41,232 bases of DNA from an uncultured Alistipes sp. (GCF_949296715.1 NZ_CASFQD010000039.1:1-41232); one strand, 5' to 3'. Numbered from the stretch's first letter, positions 8,297-15,943 are shown. The notes: a model not told the origin generated them from the letters alone. Translations and numbers: made by a program.

Positions 8297-8965
8297 CTAT
8301 CCGCGGCGGGAGATGGGCTGCACGGCGCTCTCCTCCGCAAAGAGACGGTCGAAGAGCCGGTCGAGCTGCGGCGTGTCGCGGATCAGGGCGCGCAGCTCTT
8401 CCAGCCGGCGGGCATTCTCCGACTCGGCAATCCAGAGTTGCAGGTAGCCCCCGTCGCCGTATTTGTCGCGCAGGTGCTCCATGCAGCGGGCACGGTGGCC
8501 TTCGCGGTCGAGCGCGGGGTAGTGGTCGAGCCCGTACTGGATGGTGCGGCGGAGGATTGTTGCGGCGTCGATGAGCCGGTCGGCTTCGGCGACGATGCGC
8601 CCGTAGAGCGAGCGCGGCGGCCGCTTTGCCGACGCACGGTGGTCCTCCACGGCATCGCACATCATGGCCATCTGTTCCGCCGAGAACCAGCGGGACAGGT
8701 TTCGGTCCGCCGCGAGGATTTCGGCCGAGACAAGGTGGTGGCGTTCGCGCCCCGCGACGAGCCCCGTGTCGTGATAGGCGGCAATGGCGTAGACCATGTC
8801 AAGGTCGACCGTGTAGTGTCCGGCCAGCGCGAGACTGCGCGCAATGACCGTTCGGACGTGGTCCGTGCCGTGTGCACGGTCGAAGCCCTCGTAGCGCGGG
8901 ATAATCTCGCGTTCGACATAGTCGACCAGCGAAGGGGTGGGGGATTCTGGTTCCGTTGCCTGCAT
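8297..8965 (-). CDS. HD-domain phosphohydrolase
   Basis: This 222-residue cytoplasmic protein has the metal-binding pattern of the HD superfamily: H36 (in TDHVRTV), H65-D66 (AAYHDTGL), H109 (EDHR) and D129 (AEADRLID). These hydrolases act on nucleotides or phosphate esters; the substrate cannot be inferred here. The segment FDRAHGTDHVR is typical of small uncharacterised HD proteins such as the YedJ/YpgQ type. It is convergent to the DHOD-like gene and lies downstream of rny with a terminator between them, so it probably has its own promoter, although I see no clear -7 box between 8966 and 9000. Confidence 0.85.
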   Translation of the reverse strand: MQATEPESPTPSLVDYVEREIIPRYEGFDRAHGTDHVRTVIARSLALAGHYTVDLDMVYAIAAYHDTGLVAGRERHHLVSAEILAADRNLSRWFSAEQMAMMCDAVEDHRASAKRPPRSLYGRIVAEADRLIDAATILRRTIQYGLDHYPALDREGHRARCMEHLRDKYGDGGYLQLWIAESENARRLEELRALIRDTPQLDRLFDRLFAEESAVQPISRRG

Positions 8966-8995
8966 CGGGTGGGTTGTTTGTCTCTTTTTTTCCGG

Positions 8996-9032
8996 TGTGA
9001 AAAGAGCCCTCCGCCGCAGCGGGGAGCTCTTT
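8996..9032 (-). terminator. Probable terminator of rny
   Basis: The stem 9001-9014 / 9019-9032 has one mismatch and one G-T wobble. On the minus strand it is followed by a short T run ending in TTTTC. Confidence 0.55.
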
Positions 9033-9097
9033 GTCGTGGTTGGCCGGATGCCGCCGTTGCGGATTCCCGGCCGGGCCTTCCGTGACGCCCGGGCGGC

Positions 9098-10642
9098 CTA
9101 CTTGGCGTAGGCGACGGCGCGGGTTTCGCGGATTACGGTGATTTTCACCTGACCCGGGTAGGTCATCTCGTCCTGGATCTTCTTGGCAATGTCGTGCGAG
9201 AGGCTCTCCGACTGCTGATCCGAGAGCTTGTCGGCGCCGACGATCACACGCAGCTCGCGGCCGGCCTGGATGGCGTAGGTCTTCACCACGCCGGGGTACG
9301 AGAGGGCGATGTCCTCCATCTCCTTCAGTCGCTTGATGTAGCTCTCGACCACCTCGCGGCGGGCGCCGGGACGGGCTCCCGAGATGGCGTCGCAGACCTG
9401 GATGATCGGGGCGATGAGCGAGGTCATCTCCACCTCGTCGTGGTGTGCGCCGATGGCGTTGCAGACCTCGGGCTTCTCCTTGTACTTCTCGGCGAGCTTC
9501 ATGCCGATGATGGCGTGCGGCAGTTCGGGTTCGTCGTCGGGCACCTTGCCGATGTCGTGCAGCAGACCGGCGCGGCGTGCGATCTTGGGGTTGAGCCCCA
9601 GCTCGGCGGCCATGATGCCGGCCAGGTTGGCCGTTTCGCGGGCATGCTGGAGCAGGTTCTGTCCGTAGGACGAGCGGTACTTCATCTTGCCGATCATGCG
9701 GATGAGCTCGGGGTGCAGTCCGTGGATTCCGAGGTCGATGGTCGTGCGTTTGCCGACCTCGACGATCTCCTCCTCGATCTGCTTCTGCACCTTGGCCACG
9801 ACCTCCTCGATGCGTGCGGGGTGGATGCGGCCGTCGGTGACGAGCTGGTGCAGGGCCAGGCGTGCGATTTCGCGGCGCACGGGATCGAAGCCCGAGAGGA
9901 TGATCGCCTCGGGCGTGTCGTCGACGATGATCTCGATGCCTGTCGCGGCCTCGAGGGCGCGGATGTTGCGGCCCTCGCGGCCGATGATGCGGCCCTTGAC
10001 CTCGTCGCTCTCGATGTTGAAGACCGTCACGGCATTCTCGATCGCCGTTTCCGTAGCCACGCGCTGGATCGATGCCACGATGATGCGCTTGGCCTCCTTC
10101 GAGGCGGTCATCTTGGCCTCCTCGATCGTTTCGTTGATATACGATGCGGCTTCGGCCTTGGCCTCGGCCTTCATGTTTTCGATGAGAATATTCCGGGCAT
10201 CCTCGGAACTCATGCCTGAAATCTGCTCCAGACGCATGTTCTGCTCGCGCATCATCTGGTCGATCTCCTCCTTCTTGTGGTCGACGAGCTGGAGCTGGTT
10301 CTTGAGCTGCTCCTTGAGTCGGTCGTTCTCGCGCATGCGGTTCTCGAGGTCGCGCTGCTGGTTCTGGAGGTTCTGCTCGATCTGCTTGGCGCGCTGTTCG
10401 CTCTGTGCGATCTTCTGGTTCCGCTCGTTGACCTGACGGTCGTATTCGCTCTTGAGCTGTATGAACTTCTCCTTGGCCTGGAGGATCTTCTCCTTCTTGA
10501 TCATCTCGCCTTCGGCCTCGGCCTCCTTGAGGGCGGCCTCGCGCTTGCGTCGGATCGACGTCCTGGCCACCATGTTGGTGACCACGGCGTAGACCGCAAC
10601 GGCCGCGATGGCGGAGATGCAGGCTGTCAAAATGATATCCAT
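9098..10642 (-). CDS. rny: Ribonuclease Y
   Basis: RNase Y is a membrane-anchored endoribonuclease that starts mRNA decay. The 514 residues have the standard order: an N-terminal transmembrane helix (IILTACISAIAAVAVYAVV), a long charged coiled coil (about 35-180), a KH RNA-binding domain with GRIIGREGRNIR near residue 220, and an HD domain with LLHDIGKV and AIGAHHDE. The C-terminal part ends ITVIRETRAVAYAK as in homologues. The start MDIILTA gives the anchor helix at the correct place. No promoter box is seen in the 50 bases before the gene; upstream on the same strand is the probable 6S RNA with its terminator, so rny may depend on read-through or a weak promoter. Confidence 0.97.
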   Translation of the reverse strand: MDIILTACISAIAAVAVYAVVTNMVARTSIRRKREAALKEAEAEGEMIKKEKILQAKEKFIQLKSEYDRQVNERNQKIAQSEQRAKQIEQNLQNQQRDLENRMRENDRLKEQLKNQLQLVDHKKEEIDQMMREQNMRLEQISGMSSEDARNILIENMKAEAKAEAASYINETIEEAKMTASKEAKRIIVASIQRVATETAIENAVTVFNIESDEVKGRIIGREGRNIRALEAATGIEIIVDDTPEAIILSGFDPVRREIARLALHQLVTDGRIHPARIEEVVAKVQKQIEEEIVEVGKRTTIDLGIHGLHPELIRMIGKMKYRSSYGQNLLQHARETANLAGIMAAELGLNPKIARRAGLLHDIGKVPDDEPELPHAIIGMKLAEKYKEKPEVCNAIGAHHDEVEMTSLIAPIIQVCDAISGARPGARREVVESYIKRLKEMEDIALSYPGVVKTYAIQAGRELRVIVGADKLSDQQSESLSHDIAKKIQDEMTYPGQVKITVIRETRAVAYAK

Positions 10643-10695
10643 TTGGTTCGCTGTGTTTTTTAATTGTTATTATTAAGGTTCCTGAATATTGCCAT

Positions 10696-10895
10696 AAAAA
10701 AACCGCATAGGATTCCTTAGTCTTGTTTGACGAATCTGCAAGATAAGTCATTTGTGGGGGCTCCGGCAATCGCAATCTTCCAACGGTACGCCGAGGCGGA
10801 CACCCCGAAGGGTCAAGGCCTGATTTTGAAGCACCGTGAGTTGCCCCAATATAAAAAGTGTTCAGTTTCGCAAAGCTGTAAGGAATCTATGCGGG
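10696..10895 (-). ncRNA. ssrS: Probable 6S RNA
   Basis: This is a gene-free block of about 200 nt whose two ends pair on the minus strand. Bases 10879-10894 (5' side) pair with 10703-10719 (3' side) in two 8-bp helices separated by one bulged base. The 3' side is followed directly by seven T (complement of 10696-10702), so the closing helix doubles as a terminator. Inside, further pairing is visible: the GGGGC near 10847 can pair with the GCCCC near 10761, and an apical hairpin contains CCCTTCGGGG. Length, the closed rod shape and the location downstream of zapA (as in gammaproteobacteria) fit 6S RNA, which binds RNA polymerase and mimics an open promoter. I could not run a covariance search. 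No good promoter box is seen at its 5' end. Confidence 0.72.
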
Positions 10896-10984
10896 TAGAT
10901 TTTTCCTTCGTATGTTAAAGAACGTCGGCTGTTCCCGAAACCGGAGCCGCAACCTTTTCTCTTCGCTGCATCTCCTGCCGTCCC

Positions 10985-11178
10985 GTTCCGGCCTATCCTC
11001 TTTTTTCTCCTTTTTCCTTTAGTCTCCCGACTCGCGTCTCTCTCGCACCCACATCCACGAGCTTTCGCCCATCCCTTCTCTCTCCTTCTCTCTCCTTCGT
11101 CTCTCCTTTTCTCCTCTCTCGTCCCTTTCTCGTCCCTCCTTGTCTCCGTCTCTCGTCTCTCCTCTCTCGCCCCCCCCC
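10985..11178. repeat. Polypyrimidine/polypurine tract ending in a C9 run
   Basis: About 190 bases on the plus strand are almost only C and T, built from short units such as TCTCTCC and CGTCTCTC, ending in nine C at 11170-11178. It fills most of the 348-base spacer between zapA (ends 11244) and the probable 6S RNA. No gene, promoter or terminator is visible inside it. Confidence 0.85.
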
Positions 11179-11243
11179 GGAATGGTGGTCTCCCGGGTTT
11201 TCTTCTGCGGCAAATCGGCTCCGGGGCCCTTCCCGGGTAGCGG

Positions 11244-11546
11244 TCACTGCTTGTCCATCTCGTTCAGATAGGCGTCGATGCGTTCATCGAGCCTGTGCAG
11301 CCGCTTGAGGTCCTCGCTTCCGACTTCGCGGCTCTGCCGCATCTCGACATTCGCGATGGCGAAATTCAGCGCCGTCATCGAGAGGTAGTCCTTTTCGCTC
11401 CAGTTTTCGAAGCGCTTTTGCGTGATTCGGGCCAGGTAGGTGTTTACCTCGCGCTCGGCCAAACGGTACATCTCCTCCTTCTCGCTCTCGATATTGAACG
11501 AGTAGCTCCGGCCTGCCACCTTGAGCGTTATCGACTGTTTGGCCAT
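11244..11546 (-). CDS. zapA: Cell division protein ZapA
   Basis: ZapA is a small cytoplasmic protein that cross-links FtsZ filaments at the division ring. The 100-residue product has the family pattern: a short N-terminal beta domain (ITLKVAGRSYSFNIES followed by EREVNTYLARI) and a C-terminal helix with the coiled-coil-like MTALNFAIANVEMRQ segment. It starts 14 bases after the stop of a small coiled-coil gene, and the two surely share the promoter at 11918-11949. The next element downstream on this strand is the probable 6S RNA. The assignment rests on the ZapA-like N-terminal strand pair and length; these proteins diverge strongly. Confidence 0.88.
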   Translation of the reverse strand: MAKQSITLKVAGRSYSFNIESEKEEMYRLAEREVNTYLARITQKRFENWSEKDYLSMTALNFAIANVEMRQSREVGSEDLKRLHRLDERIDAYLNEMDKQ

Positions 11547-11560
11547 CTTTTTTCCGTGCG

Positions 11561-11887
11561 TTATCTCTGTTCAGCGTCCTGTGTCGTCCCGGCGCTTTCG
11601 GGTCTTTCGAGCAGCGCGATGCATTTGTCCACCTCCCGCATAAGACGGTTGACGCGCGCCCGCGCCTTTTCCCGGTTGCGCCCTCCTCCCGACAACCCTT
11701 CGACCAGCTGCATGCGTCCGACTTCGGCATCCAGACTGCGGATGCGTTCTTCGAGCCTGCGGTTCGCGACCTTCAGCGCATCGCGCTCGGCGGTCAGCTC
11801 GCGGCAAAGCGCGCTCATGCGCCCGTGCTCTTCGATGAGCCTCCCGATCCGGACTTCGAGGTTCGCTATCACGCTTTTGTCGGCCAT
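11561..11887 (-). CDS. Small coiled-coil protein upstream of zapA (ZapB-like?)
   Basis: This 108-residue protein is predicted by eye to be nearly all helix: heptad-like leucine/isoleucine spacing runs from about residue 9 to 65 (LEVRIGRLIEEH, RELTAERDALKVANRRLEERIRSLDAEV). A glycine-rich break GLSGGGRN follows, then a second helix with VNRLMREVDKCIALL. It has no signal peptide or membrane segment. In Bacteroidetes a short coiled-coil gene often sits directly ahead of zapA. By analogy with E. coli, where ZapB is a coiled coil binding ZapA, this may be a ZapA partner. That is inference: sequence similarity to ZapB is only of a general coiled-coil kind. Confidence 0.75.
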   Translation of the reverse strand: MADKSVIANLEVRIGRLIEEHGRMSALCRELTAERDALKVANRRLEERIRSLDAEVGRMQLVEGLSGGGRNREKARARVNRLMREVDKCIALLERPESAGTTQDAEQR

Positions 11888-11917
11888 AGGGCTTCGGGTA
11901 AAGTTCCTTTAACTTTT

Positions 11918-11949
11918 CAAAGGTACGTAAAAGAACGGTAAAAAGCAAA
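11918..11949 (-). promoter_or_regulatory. Full Bacteroidetes promoter for the coiled-coil gene and zapA
   Basis: The minus strand reads TTTG (11946-11949), 20 bases, then TACCTTTG (11918-11925). Transcription would start roughly 20-25 bases before the start codon at 11887. The -33 element lies just beside the rimO stop. Confidence 0.75.
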
Positions 11950-11953
11950 TTTT

Positions 11954-13264
11954 TTATTTTATGCGGCCTTTCGGCTCCACCCGCCCGTAGAGGTCGTAAT
12001 CGGCGGCATTGACGATTTGCACATCGTAAAAACGACCCCGGAGCAGCCGCCTTTCGGCCGCGGGAATCAGGATTTCCTGATCCACCTCGGGCGAGTCGTA
12101 CTGCGTGCGGCCGACGTAGTAGTCGCCCTGCCGCGAGTCGATGATTACGCGCTCGGTGCGGCCCACGCGGCGCCGGTTGTTCTCCGCGGCGATCGTGTGC
12201 TGCAGCTCCATGATGCGCTCCACGCGCTGCTGCTTGACCTCCTCCGGAACGTCGTCATGCAATTCCCGCGCCGAAAAGGTCCCCTCCTCCTCCGAGTAGG
12301 CGAAGACCCCGAGCCGCTCGAAGCGCACGTCGCGCACGAAGTCCATGAGCTCCGCGAAGTCGGCCTCCGTCTCGCCCGGATAGCCCACCAGCAGCGTCGT
12401 GCGCAGCGTCAGGTCGGGAACCGCAGCGCGCAGCCGCCCGATGAGCGCCAGCGCCTCGGCCTTCGTGTGGCGGCGGTGCATGGCCGCCAGCTGGGCGTCG
12501 GAGATGTGCTGGAAGGGGATGTCGAGGTACTTGCATATCCTGGGCTCGGAGGCCATCACCTCGATTACGTCGTCGGGGAATGCCGCCGGATAGGCGTAGT
12601 GGAGGCGGACCCACTCGATGCCGTCGATGCGGCACAGACGGCGCAGCAGCTCGGCCAGCCGCCGTTCGCCGTAGAGGTCGATGCCGTAGTAGGTCGTGTC
12701 CTGCGCGATGACAATCAGCTCGCGGACCCCTGCGGCTGCCAGCTTGCGGGCCTCCTCCTCGAGCGTCTCCATCGGCACGGAGACGTGGCGCCCGCGGATG
12801 AGCGGGATGGCGCAGTAGCCGCACATCCAGTTGCAGCCCTCCGAAATCTTCAGGTAGGCGTAGTGACGCGGCGTCGAGAGCAGCCGTTCGGTCTCCAGCG
12901 CCGGGTCCTGGGATGCGCCGAGCGCCCGGATGATGCCGTCCCACGTGCGGGCGCCGAAGTAGTCGTCCACCTCGGGAATCTCGTGGCGCAGCTCGTCGGC
13001 ATAGCGCTCCGAGAGGCAGCCGATGACGAACAGCCGGTCGATCTTCCCGGCCTGCTTGGCGGTCGCGGCGCGCAGGATCATCTCGATGGACTCCTGCTTG
13101 GCGTCGCCGATGAAGCCGCAGGTGTTGATGACGACGGTGCGGGCGTCGGTGCGGTCGCTGTCCCAGACCACGCCGTAGCCCGCCGCGGCAAGCCGCGCCA
13201 TGAGGTGCTCGCTGTCGACCGTGTTCTTCGAACAGCCGAGCGTGATGACGTTGATTTTCTTCAT
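11954..13264 (-). CDS. rimO: Ribosomal protein uS12 methylthiotransferase RimO
   Basis: RimO is a radical-SAM enzyme that adds a methylthio group to the conserved aspartate of ribosomal protein S12. The 436 residues show the three-domain plan: an N-terminal UPF0004 domain with its cluster cysteines C11 (TLGCSKN), C49 (INTCGF) and C83 (IGCLSE); a radical-SAM domain with C145-X3-C149-X2-C152; and a C-terminal TRAM-like domain (RVGRTERVIIDSRQGDYYVGR). Starting with MKKINVITLGCSKN is canonical. It follows ftsY on the same strand with a 102-base spacer that contains small GC hairpins but no obvious terminator or promoter, so co-transcription with ftsY is likely. Confidence 0.97.
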   Translation of the reverse strand: MKKINVITLGCSKNTVDSEHLMARLAAAGYGVVWDSDRTDARTVVINTCGFIGDAKQESIEMILRAATAKQAGKIDRLFVIGCLSERYADELRHEIPEVDDYFGARTWDGIIRALGASQDPALETERLLSTPRHYAYLKISEGCNWMCGYCAIPLIRGRHVSVPMETLEEEARKLAAAGVRELIVIAQDTTYYGIDLYGERRLAELLRRLCRIDGIEWVRLHYAYPAAFPDDVIEVMASEPRICKYLDIPFQHISDAQLAAMHRRHTKAEALALIGRLRAAVPDLTLRTTLLVGYPGETEADFAELMDFVRDVRFERLGVFAYSEEEGTFSARELHDDVPEEVKQQRVERIMELQHTIAAENNRRRVGRTERVIIDSRQGDYYVGRTQYDSPEVDQEILIPAAERRLLRGRFYDVQIVNAADYDLYGRVEPKGRIK

Positions 13265-13366
13265 TTCGTTCGTTTCCCGGATTCCGCCCCGCCTCCAGAA
13301 CCGGCCCTCGCAGGGCCGCGGCCGGGATGCGGGGTTGTTTTTGCGGCCCTTGCCGCTTGTCGTTTC

Positions 13367-14371
13367 CTATTTCCCGGCGTCGCCGAACAGGGCGTCGACA
13401 AACTCCCGGCGGTCGAAGATGCGCAGCTGGTCGATGCCCTCGCCGATGCCGATGTAGCGCACCGGGATGCGGAACTGGTCGCTGATGCCGATCACCACGC
13501 CGCCCTTGGCCGTGCCGTCGAGCTTCGTGATGGCCAGCGAGGTGACCTGCGTGGCCTGCGTGAACTGCCGGGCCTGCTCGAAGGCGTTTTGCCCCGTCGA
13601 GCCGTCGAGCACGAGCATCACCTCATGCGGTGCGCCGGGAATGACCTTCGACATGACGTTGCGTATCTTCGTCAGCTCGTTCATCAGGTTGATCTTGTTG
13701 TGCAGGCGGCCCGCCGTGTCGATCAGCACGACGTCGGCGCCGTTGGCCTTGGCCGAGGTGAGCGTGTCGAAGGCCACCGATGCGGGGTCGGAGCCCATCT
13801 CCTGGCGGATCATCGTCGCCCCGGCGCGGTCGGCCCACACCTTGAGCTGGTCGATGGCCGCGGCGCGGAACGTGTCCGCCGCGCCGATCCACACCTTGCG
13901 TCCGGCCTTCGTGAGCTGGGCCGCGAGCTTGCCGATGGTCGTGGTCTTGCCTGCGCCGTTGACCCCCACGACCATCACGACGTAGGGTTCGCCCGGCCGG
14001 GCGTCGAGCCCGAAGCTGCCCTCCGTGGCGTGCGCCTCCTCCATCAGGGCGGCGACCTCCTCGCGCAGGATGCGCTGCAGCTCCGAGGTGTTCATGTACT
14101 TGTCGCGCGCCACGCGCTCCTCGATGCGGCGGATGATCTTCACGGTCGTCTCGACGCCGACGTCCGAGGTGATGAGCACCTCCTCCAGCTCGTCGAGCAC
14201 GTCGGCGTCGACCGTCGAGCGGCCCGCCACGGCGCGTGCGAGTTTCGAGAAGAGCCCCGTCTTGGTCTTTTCCAGCCCGGCGTCGAGCTGCCGCTGCTCC
14301 TCGCGCACCTCCTCCTGGGGGGCCGGTGCGGCGTTATCCTGTTTCTTTTTGAAAATGTCGAAGAATCCCAT
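13367..14371 (-). CDS. ftsY: Signal recognition particle receptor FtsY
   Basis: FtsY is the SRP-receptor GTPase that docks ribosome-SRP complexes at the membrane. The 334-residue form has a short acidic N-terminus (MGFFDIFKKK then an Ala/Pro/Glu stretch), a four-helix N domain (LFSKLARAVAGRSTVDADVLDELEEVLITSDVG) and the G domain with P-loop GVNGAGKTTTIGK, DTAGR, and TKLDGTAKGG. I chose the ATG at 14371: the frame runs further upstream, but the product MGFFDIFKKK is the family N-terminus and a TATCTTTG box sits 20 bases ahead. In other Bacteroidetes ftsY usually follows the rpmB-rpmG-DUF4295 cluster directly; here a plus-strand gene lies between. Confidence 0.97.
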   Translation of the reverse strand: MGFFDIFKKKQDNAAPAPQEEVREEQRQLDAGLEKTKTGLFSKLARAVAGRSTVDADVLDELEEVLITSDVGVETTVKIIRRIEERVARDKYMNTSELQRILREEVAALMEEAHATEGSFGLDARPGEPYVVMVVGVNGAGKTTTIGKLAAQLTKAGRKVWIGAADTFRAAAIDQLKVWADRAGATMIRQEMGSDPASVAFDTLTSAKANGADVVLIDTAGRLHNKINLMNELTKIRNVMSKVIPGAPHEVMLVLDGSTGQNAFEQARQFTQATQVTSLAITKLDGTAKGGVVIGISDQFRIPVRYIGIGEGIDQLRIFDRREFVDALFGDAGK

Positions 14372-14390
14372 AGCAGTCCGTATATCTGCA

Positions 14391-14398
14391 CAAAGATA
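14391..14398 (-). promoter_or_regulatory. -7 promoter box for ftsY
   Basis: The minus strand reads TATCTTTG, 19 bases ahead of the ftsY start codon. It is divergent from the box at 14423-14430. Confidence 0.65.
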
Positions 14399-14422
14399 CG
14401 AAGAAAGTTTGGAAAAAAGCGT

Positions 14423-14430
14423 TACCTTTG
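14423..14430 (+). promoter_or_regulatory. -7 promoter box for the exported DUF1566-like gene
   Basis: The plus strand reads TACCTTTG, 29 bases before the start codon at 14460. No -33 element at the usual distance. Confidence 0.6.
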
Positions 14431-14459
14431 CGATATACCTTATATATACAGTTACGAAG

Positions 14460-15398
14460 ATGATGAAAAGGACCTTCCTGCTCTTCCTGATGCTCTGCTG
14501 CGGCATCCCGGCCGCCCTTGCGCAGGATCTGATCGTCAAGACCGACGCCTCGCGCATCGAGGCCCGCGTGACCGAAATCTCTCCCGAGACGATACGCTAC
14601 AAACGCTTCTCGAATCCCGACGGCCCGACCTACCTCCTGCCCGTCGCCGATGTCGAGCGGATCGAGTACGCCAACGGCGAAACCGAGTATTTCAACCGCC
14701 CGGCTCCCGCCCCTGTTCCGGCGGCTCCGGATGCCCCGGCGGCTCCGGCGGCAGAGGGGCCTGCCGCCCCTGCTTCCCCGGCCGCTCCGACGGCCGCCGT
14801 GGAGACTCCGGCCGGACAGACCGGGGCATACCCCGTACAGTATGAGCTCAAGCGCTACAAGGTGGGCGATCTCTACGACGGCAACGGCGTGAAGGGGGTG
14901 GTCTTCAAGGTGTCGGACGACGGCCTGCACGGCCTGCTCGTTTCGCTCGACGAGGCGATGCTCCCGTGGAGCCTCTTCCGCAAGGGCGATCTGTGCACGG
15001 TGGGGGCTTCGGACAGCGCCGACGGACGTGCCAACATGGAGGCCGTCGCCCGCTACATCGCCGAAAAGGGGTTGTCGTGGGACGATTTCCCGGCCTTCAA
15101 GTGGTGCCGGGAGCAGGGCGAAGGGTGGTATCTGCCCTCCATCGACGAGCTGCTGGTCCTCGGAAACAGCTTCAACGGCGGGACGCGCGTCCACTACGAC
15201 CGCCAGGCCCGCAACCGCTTCAACGACGCGCTCAAGGAGCACGGCGGCAAACGCATGGACCGGCTGGTCTACTACTTTTCCTCGACGGAACTGAACGAAA
15301 AGGAGGCTCATACCACCCACATGGACATGAAGCCGCCCTATGTCGTCGAGATTCCCAAGTACAACAAGTTCCTCGTGCGGGCCGTGCACGCATTCTGA
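14460..15398 (+). CDS. Exported protein with Ala/Pro linker and DUF1566-like C-terminal domain
   Basis: This 312-residue protein has a signal peptide (residues 1-21, probable cut after LAQ-type ALA/Q). A small N-terminal domain, about 22-80, has the pattern D-x-I-x-x-x-x-A-S-R-I-E-A-R-V-x-E-I with IRYKRFSNPDGP, seen in many Bacteroidetes envelope proteins. A low-complexity Ala/Pro linker spans about 81-118. The C-terminal domain (about 128-312) resembles DUF1566/Fibrobacter-type domains: GVVFKVSDDGLHGLLVS, GEGWYLPSIDELLVL, YYFSSTELNE and the closing FLVRAVHAF. No function is known; a surface or periplasmic role is likely. It lies divergent to ftsY and convergent to the rpmB operon. A second ATG (14463) directly follows the first, so the start is uncertain by one codon. 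Confidence 0.85.
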   Translation: MMKRTFLLFLMLCCGIPAALAQDLIVKTDASRIEARVTEISPETIRYKRFSNPDGPTYLLPVADVERIEYANGETEYFNRPAPAPVPAAPDAPAAPAAEGPAAPASPAAPTAAVETPAGQTGAYPVQYELKRYKVGDLYDGNGVKGVVFKVSDDGLHGLLVSLDEAMLPWSLFRKGDLCTVGASDSADGRANMEAVARYIAEKGLSWDDFPAFKWCREQGEGWYLPSIDELLVLGNSFNGGTRVHYDRQARNRFNDALKEHGGKRMDRLVYYFSSTELNEKEAHTTHMDMKPPYVVEIPKYNKFLVRAVHAF

Positions 15399-15423
15399 CC
15401 CGCGGCGGCCGTTTCGTCCGCAC

Positions 15424-15467
15424 CTGCATTTCCGGCCTTCCCCGCATCTGCATTTCCGGCCTTCCCC
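15424..15467. repeat. 20-bp direct repeat, period 24
   Basis: The 20-bp sequence at 15424-15443 is repeated exactly at 15448-15467; a shorter relative (TATTTCCGGCCG) lies near 15510. It is in the spacer after the DUF1566-like gene. Confidence 0.8.
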
Positions 15468-15539
15468 CGTGTCGCATGCAGCCGTGCGGAGGTTGCGGCC
15501 GTCGGTCCCGTATTTCCGGCCGCAGGCATACAGACACAC

Positions 15540-15570
15540 AAAGGGCGTCCCGAAAGACGCCCTTTGTATT
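15540..15570. terminator. Bidirectional terminator between convergent genes
   Basis: The 10-bp stem 15540-15549 / 15556-15565 has a 6-nt loop. Each strand ends in CCTTT plus a few more T (TTTGTATTT on plus). It serves the DUF1566-like gene from one side and the DUF4295 operon from the other. Confidence 0.75.
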
Positions 15571-15589
15571 TAAGATCGCTCTTAAAATA

Positions 15590-15748
15590 CTACTTCTTCT
15601 CCTCGAAGAAATCCTTGATCTGGTCGTTGGCGATGATGCCCTCCTTGAACATGTAGGCTCCGGTCTTCTCCGACTTGACCATCTTGATGCACTTGGTGAA
15701 CTGCTTGCCCGTGCCGGTCTTCAGCGTTGCGACTACTTTCTTTGCCAT
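15590..15748 (-). CDS. DUF4295 small basic protein (probable Bacteroidetes ribosomal protein)
   Basis: This 52-residue basic protein, starting MAKKVVATLKTG and ending KDFFEEKK, matches the DUF4295 family known only from Bacteroidetes. Its position as the third gene after rpmB and rpmG (12-base gap to rpmG), size and charge all suggest a ribosomal role. From memory, a Bacteroidetes-specific large-subunit protein named bL38 was reported in the Flavobacterium johnsoniae ribosome; whether DUF4295 is that protein I cannot verify. The reading frame is too short for many ORF thresholds, but the start codon, stop codon and operon spacing are clear. Confidence 0.88.
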   Translation of the reverse strand: MAKKVVATLKTGTGKQFTKCIKMVKSEKTGAYMFKEGIIANDQIKDFFEEKK

Positions 15749-15760
15749 AAAACTTCCTTA

Positions 15761-15943
15761 CTATTTGATTTCACGGTGAACGGTGACCCTCTTCAGGTAC
15801 GGATTGTACTTCTTGCGCTCCAGACGCTCGGGGGTGTTCTTCTTGTTTTTGGTGGTGATGTAGCGGGACATTCCGGGAACGCCGCTCTCCTTCTGTTCGG
15901 TGCACTCGAGGATGACCTGAACTCTGTTGCCTTTCTTTGCCAT
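15761..15943 (-). CDS. rpmG: 50S ribosomal protein bL33
   Basis: This 60-residue large-subunit protein has the family core VQVILECTEQ, SRYITTKNKKNTPERLERKKYNP and LKRVTVHREIK. It keeps only one cysteine, so it is the zinc-free form. It lies 13 bases after rpmB and 12 bases before DUF4295 in one operon driven by the promoter at 16233-16264. Confidence 0.96.
   Translation of the reverse strand: MAKKGNRVQVILECTEQKESGVPGMSRYITTKNKKNTPERLERKKYNPYLKRVTVHREIK

Noticed and set aside
10727..10918. A 63-codon plus-strand frame
   Set aside because: It lies antisense to the probable 6S RNA, and the paired ends and T run explain the conserved look better than a gene.
10993..11247. Arg/Glu/Gly-rich minus-strand frames of 64 and 84 codons
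   Set aside because: They are translations of the polypurine tract and have no start signal or known domain.
12017..14845. A 942-codon plus-strand open frame
   Set aside because: It is antisense to rimO and ftsY and ends out of frame within the DUF1566-like gene; only shadow composition.
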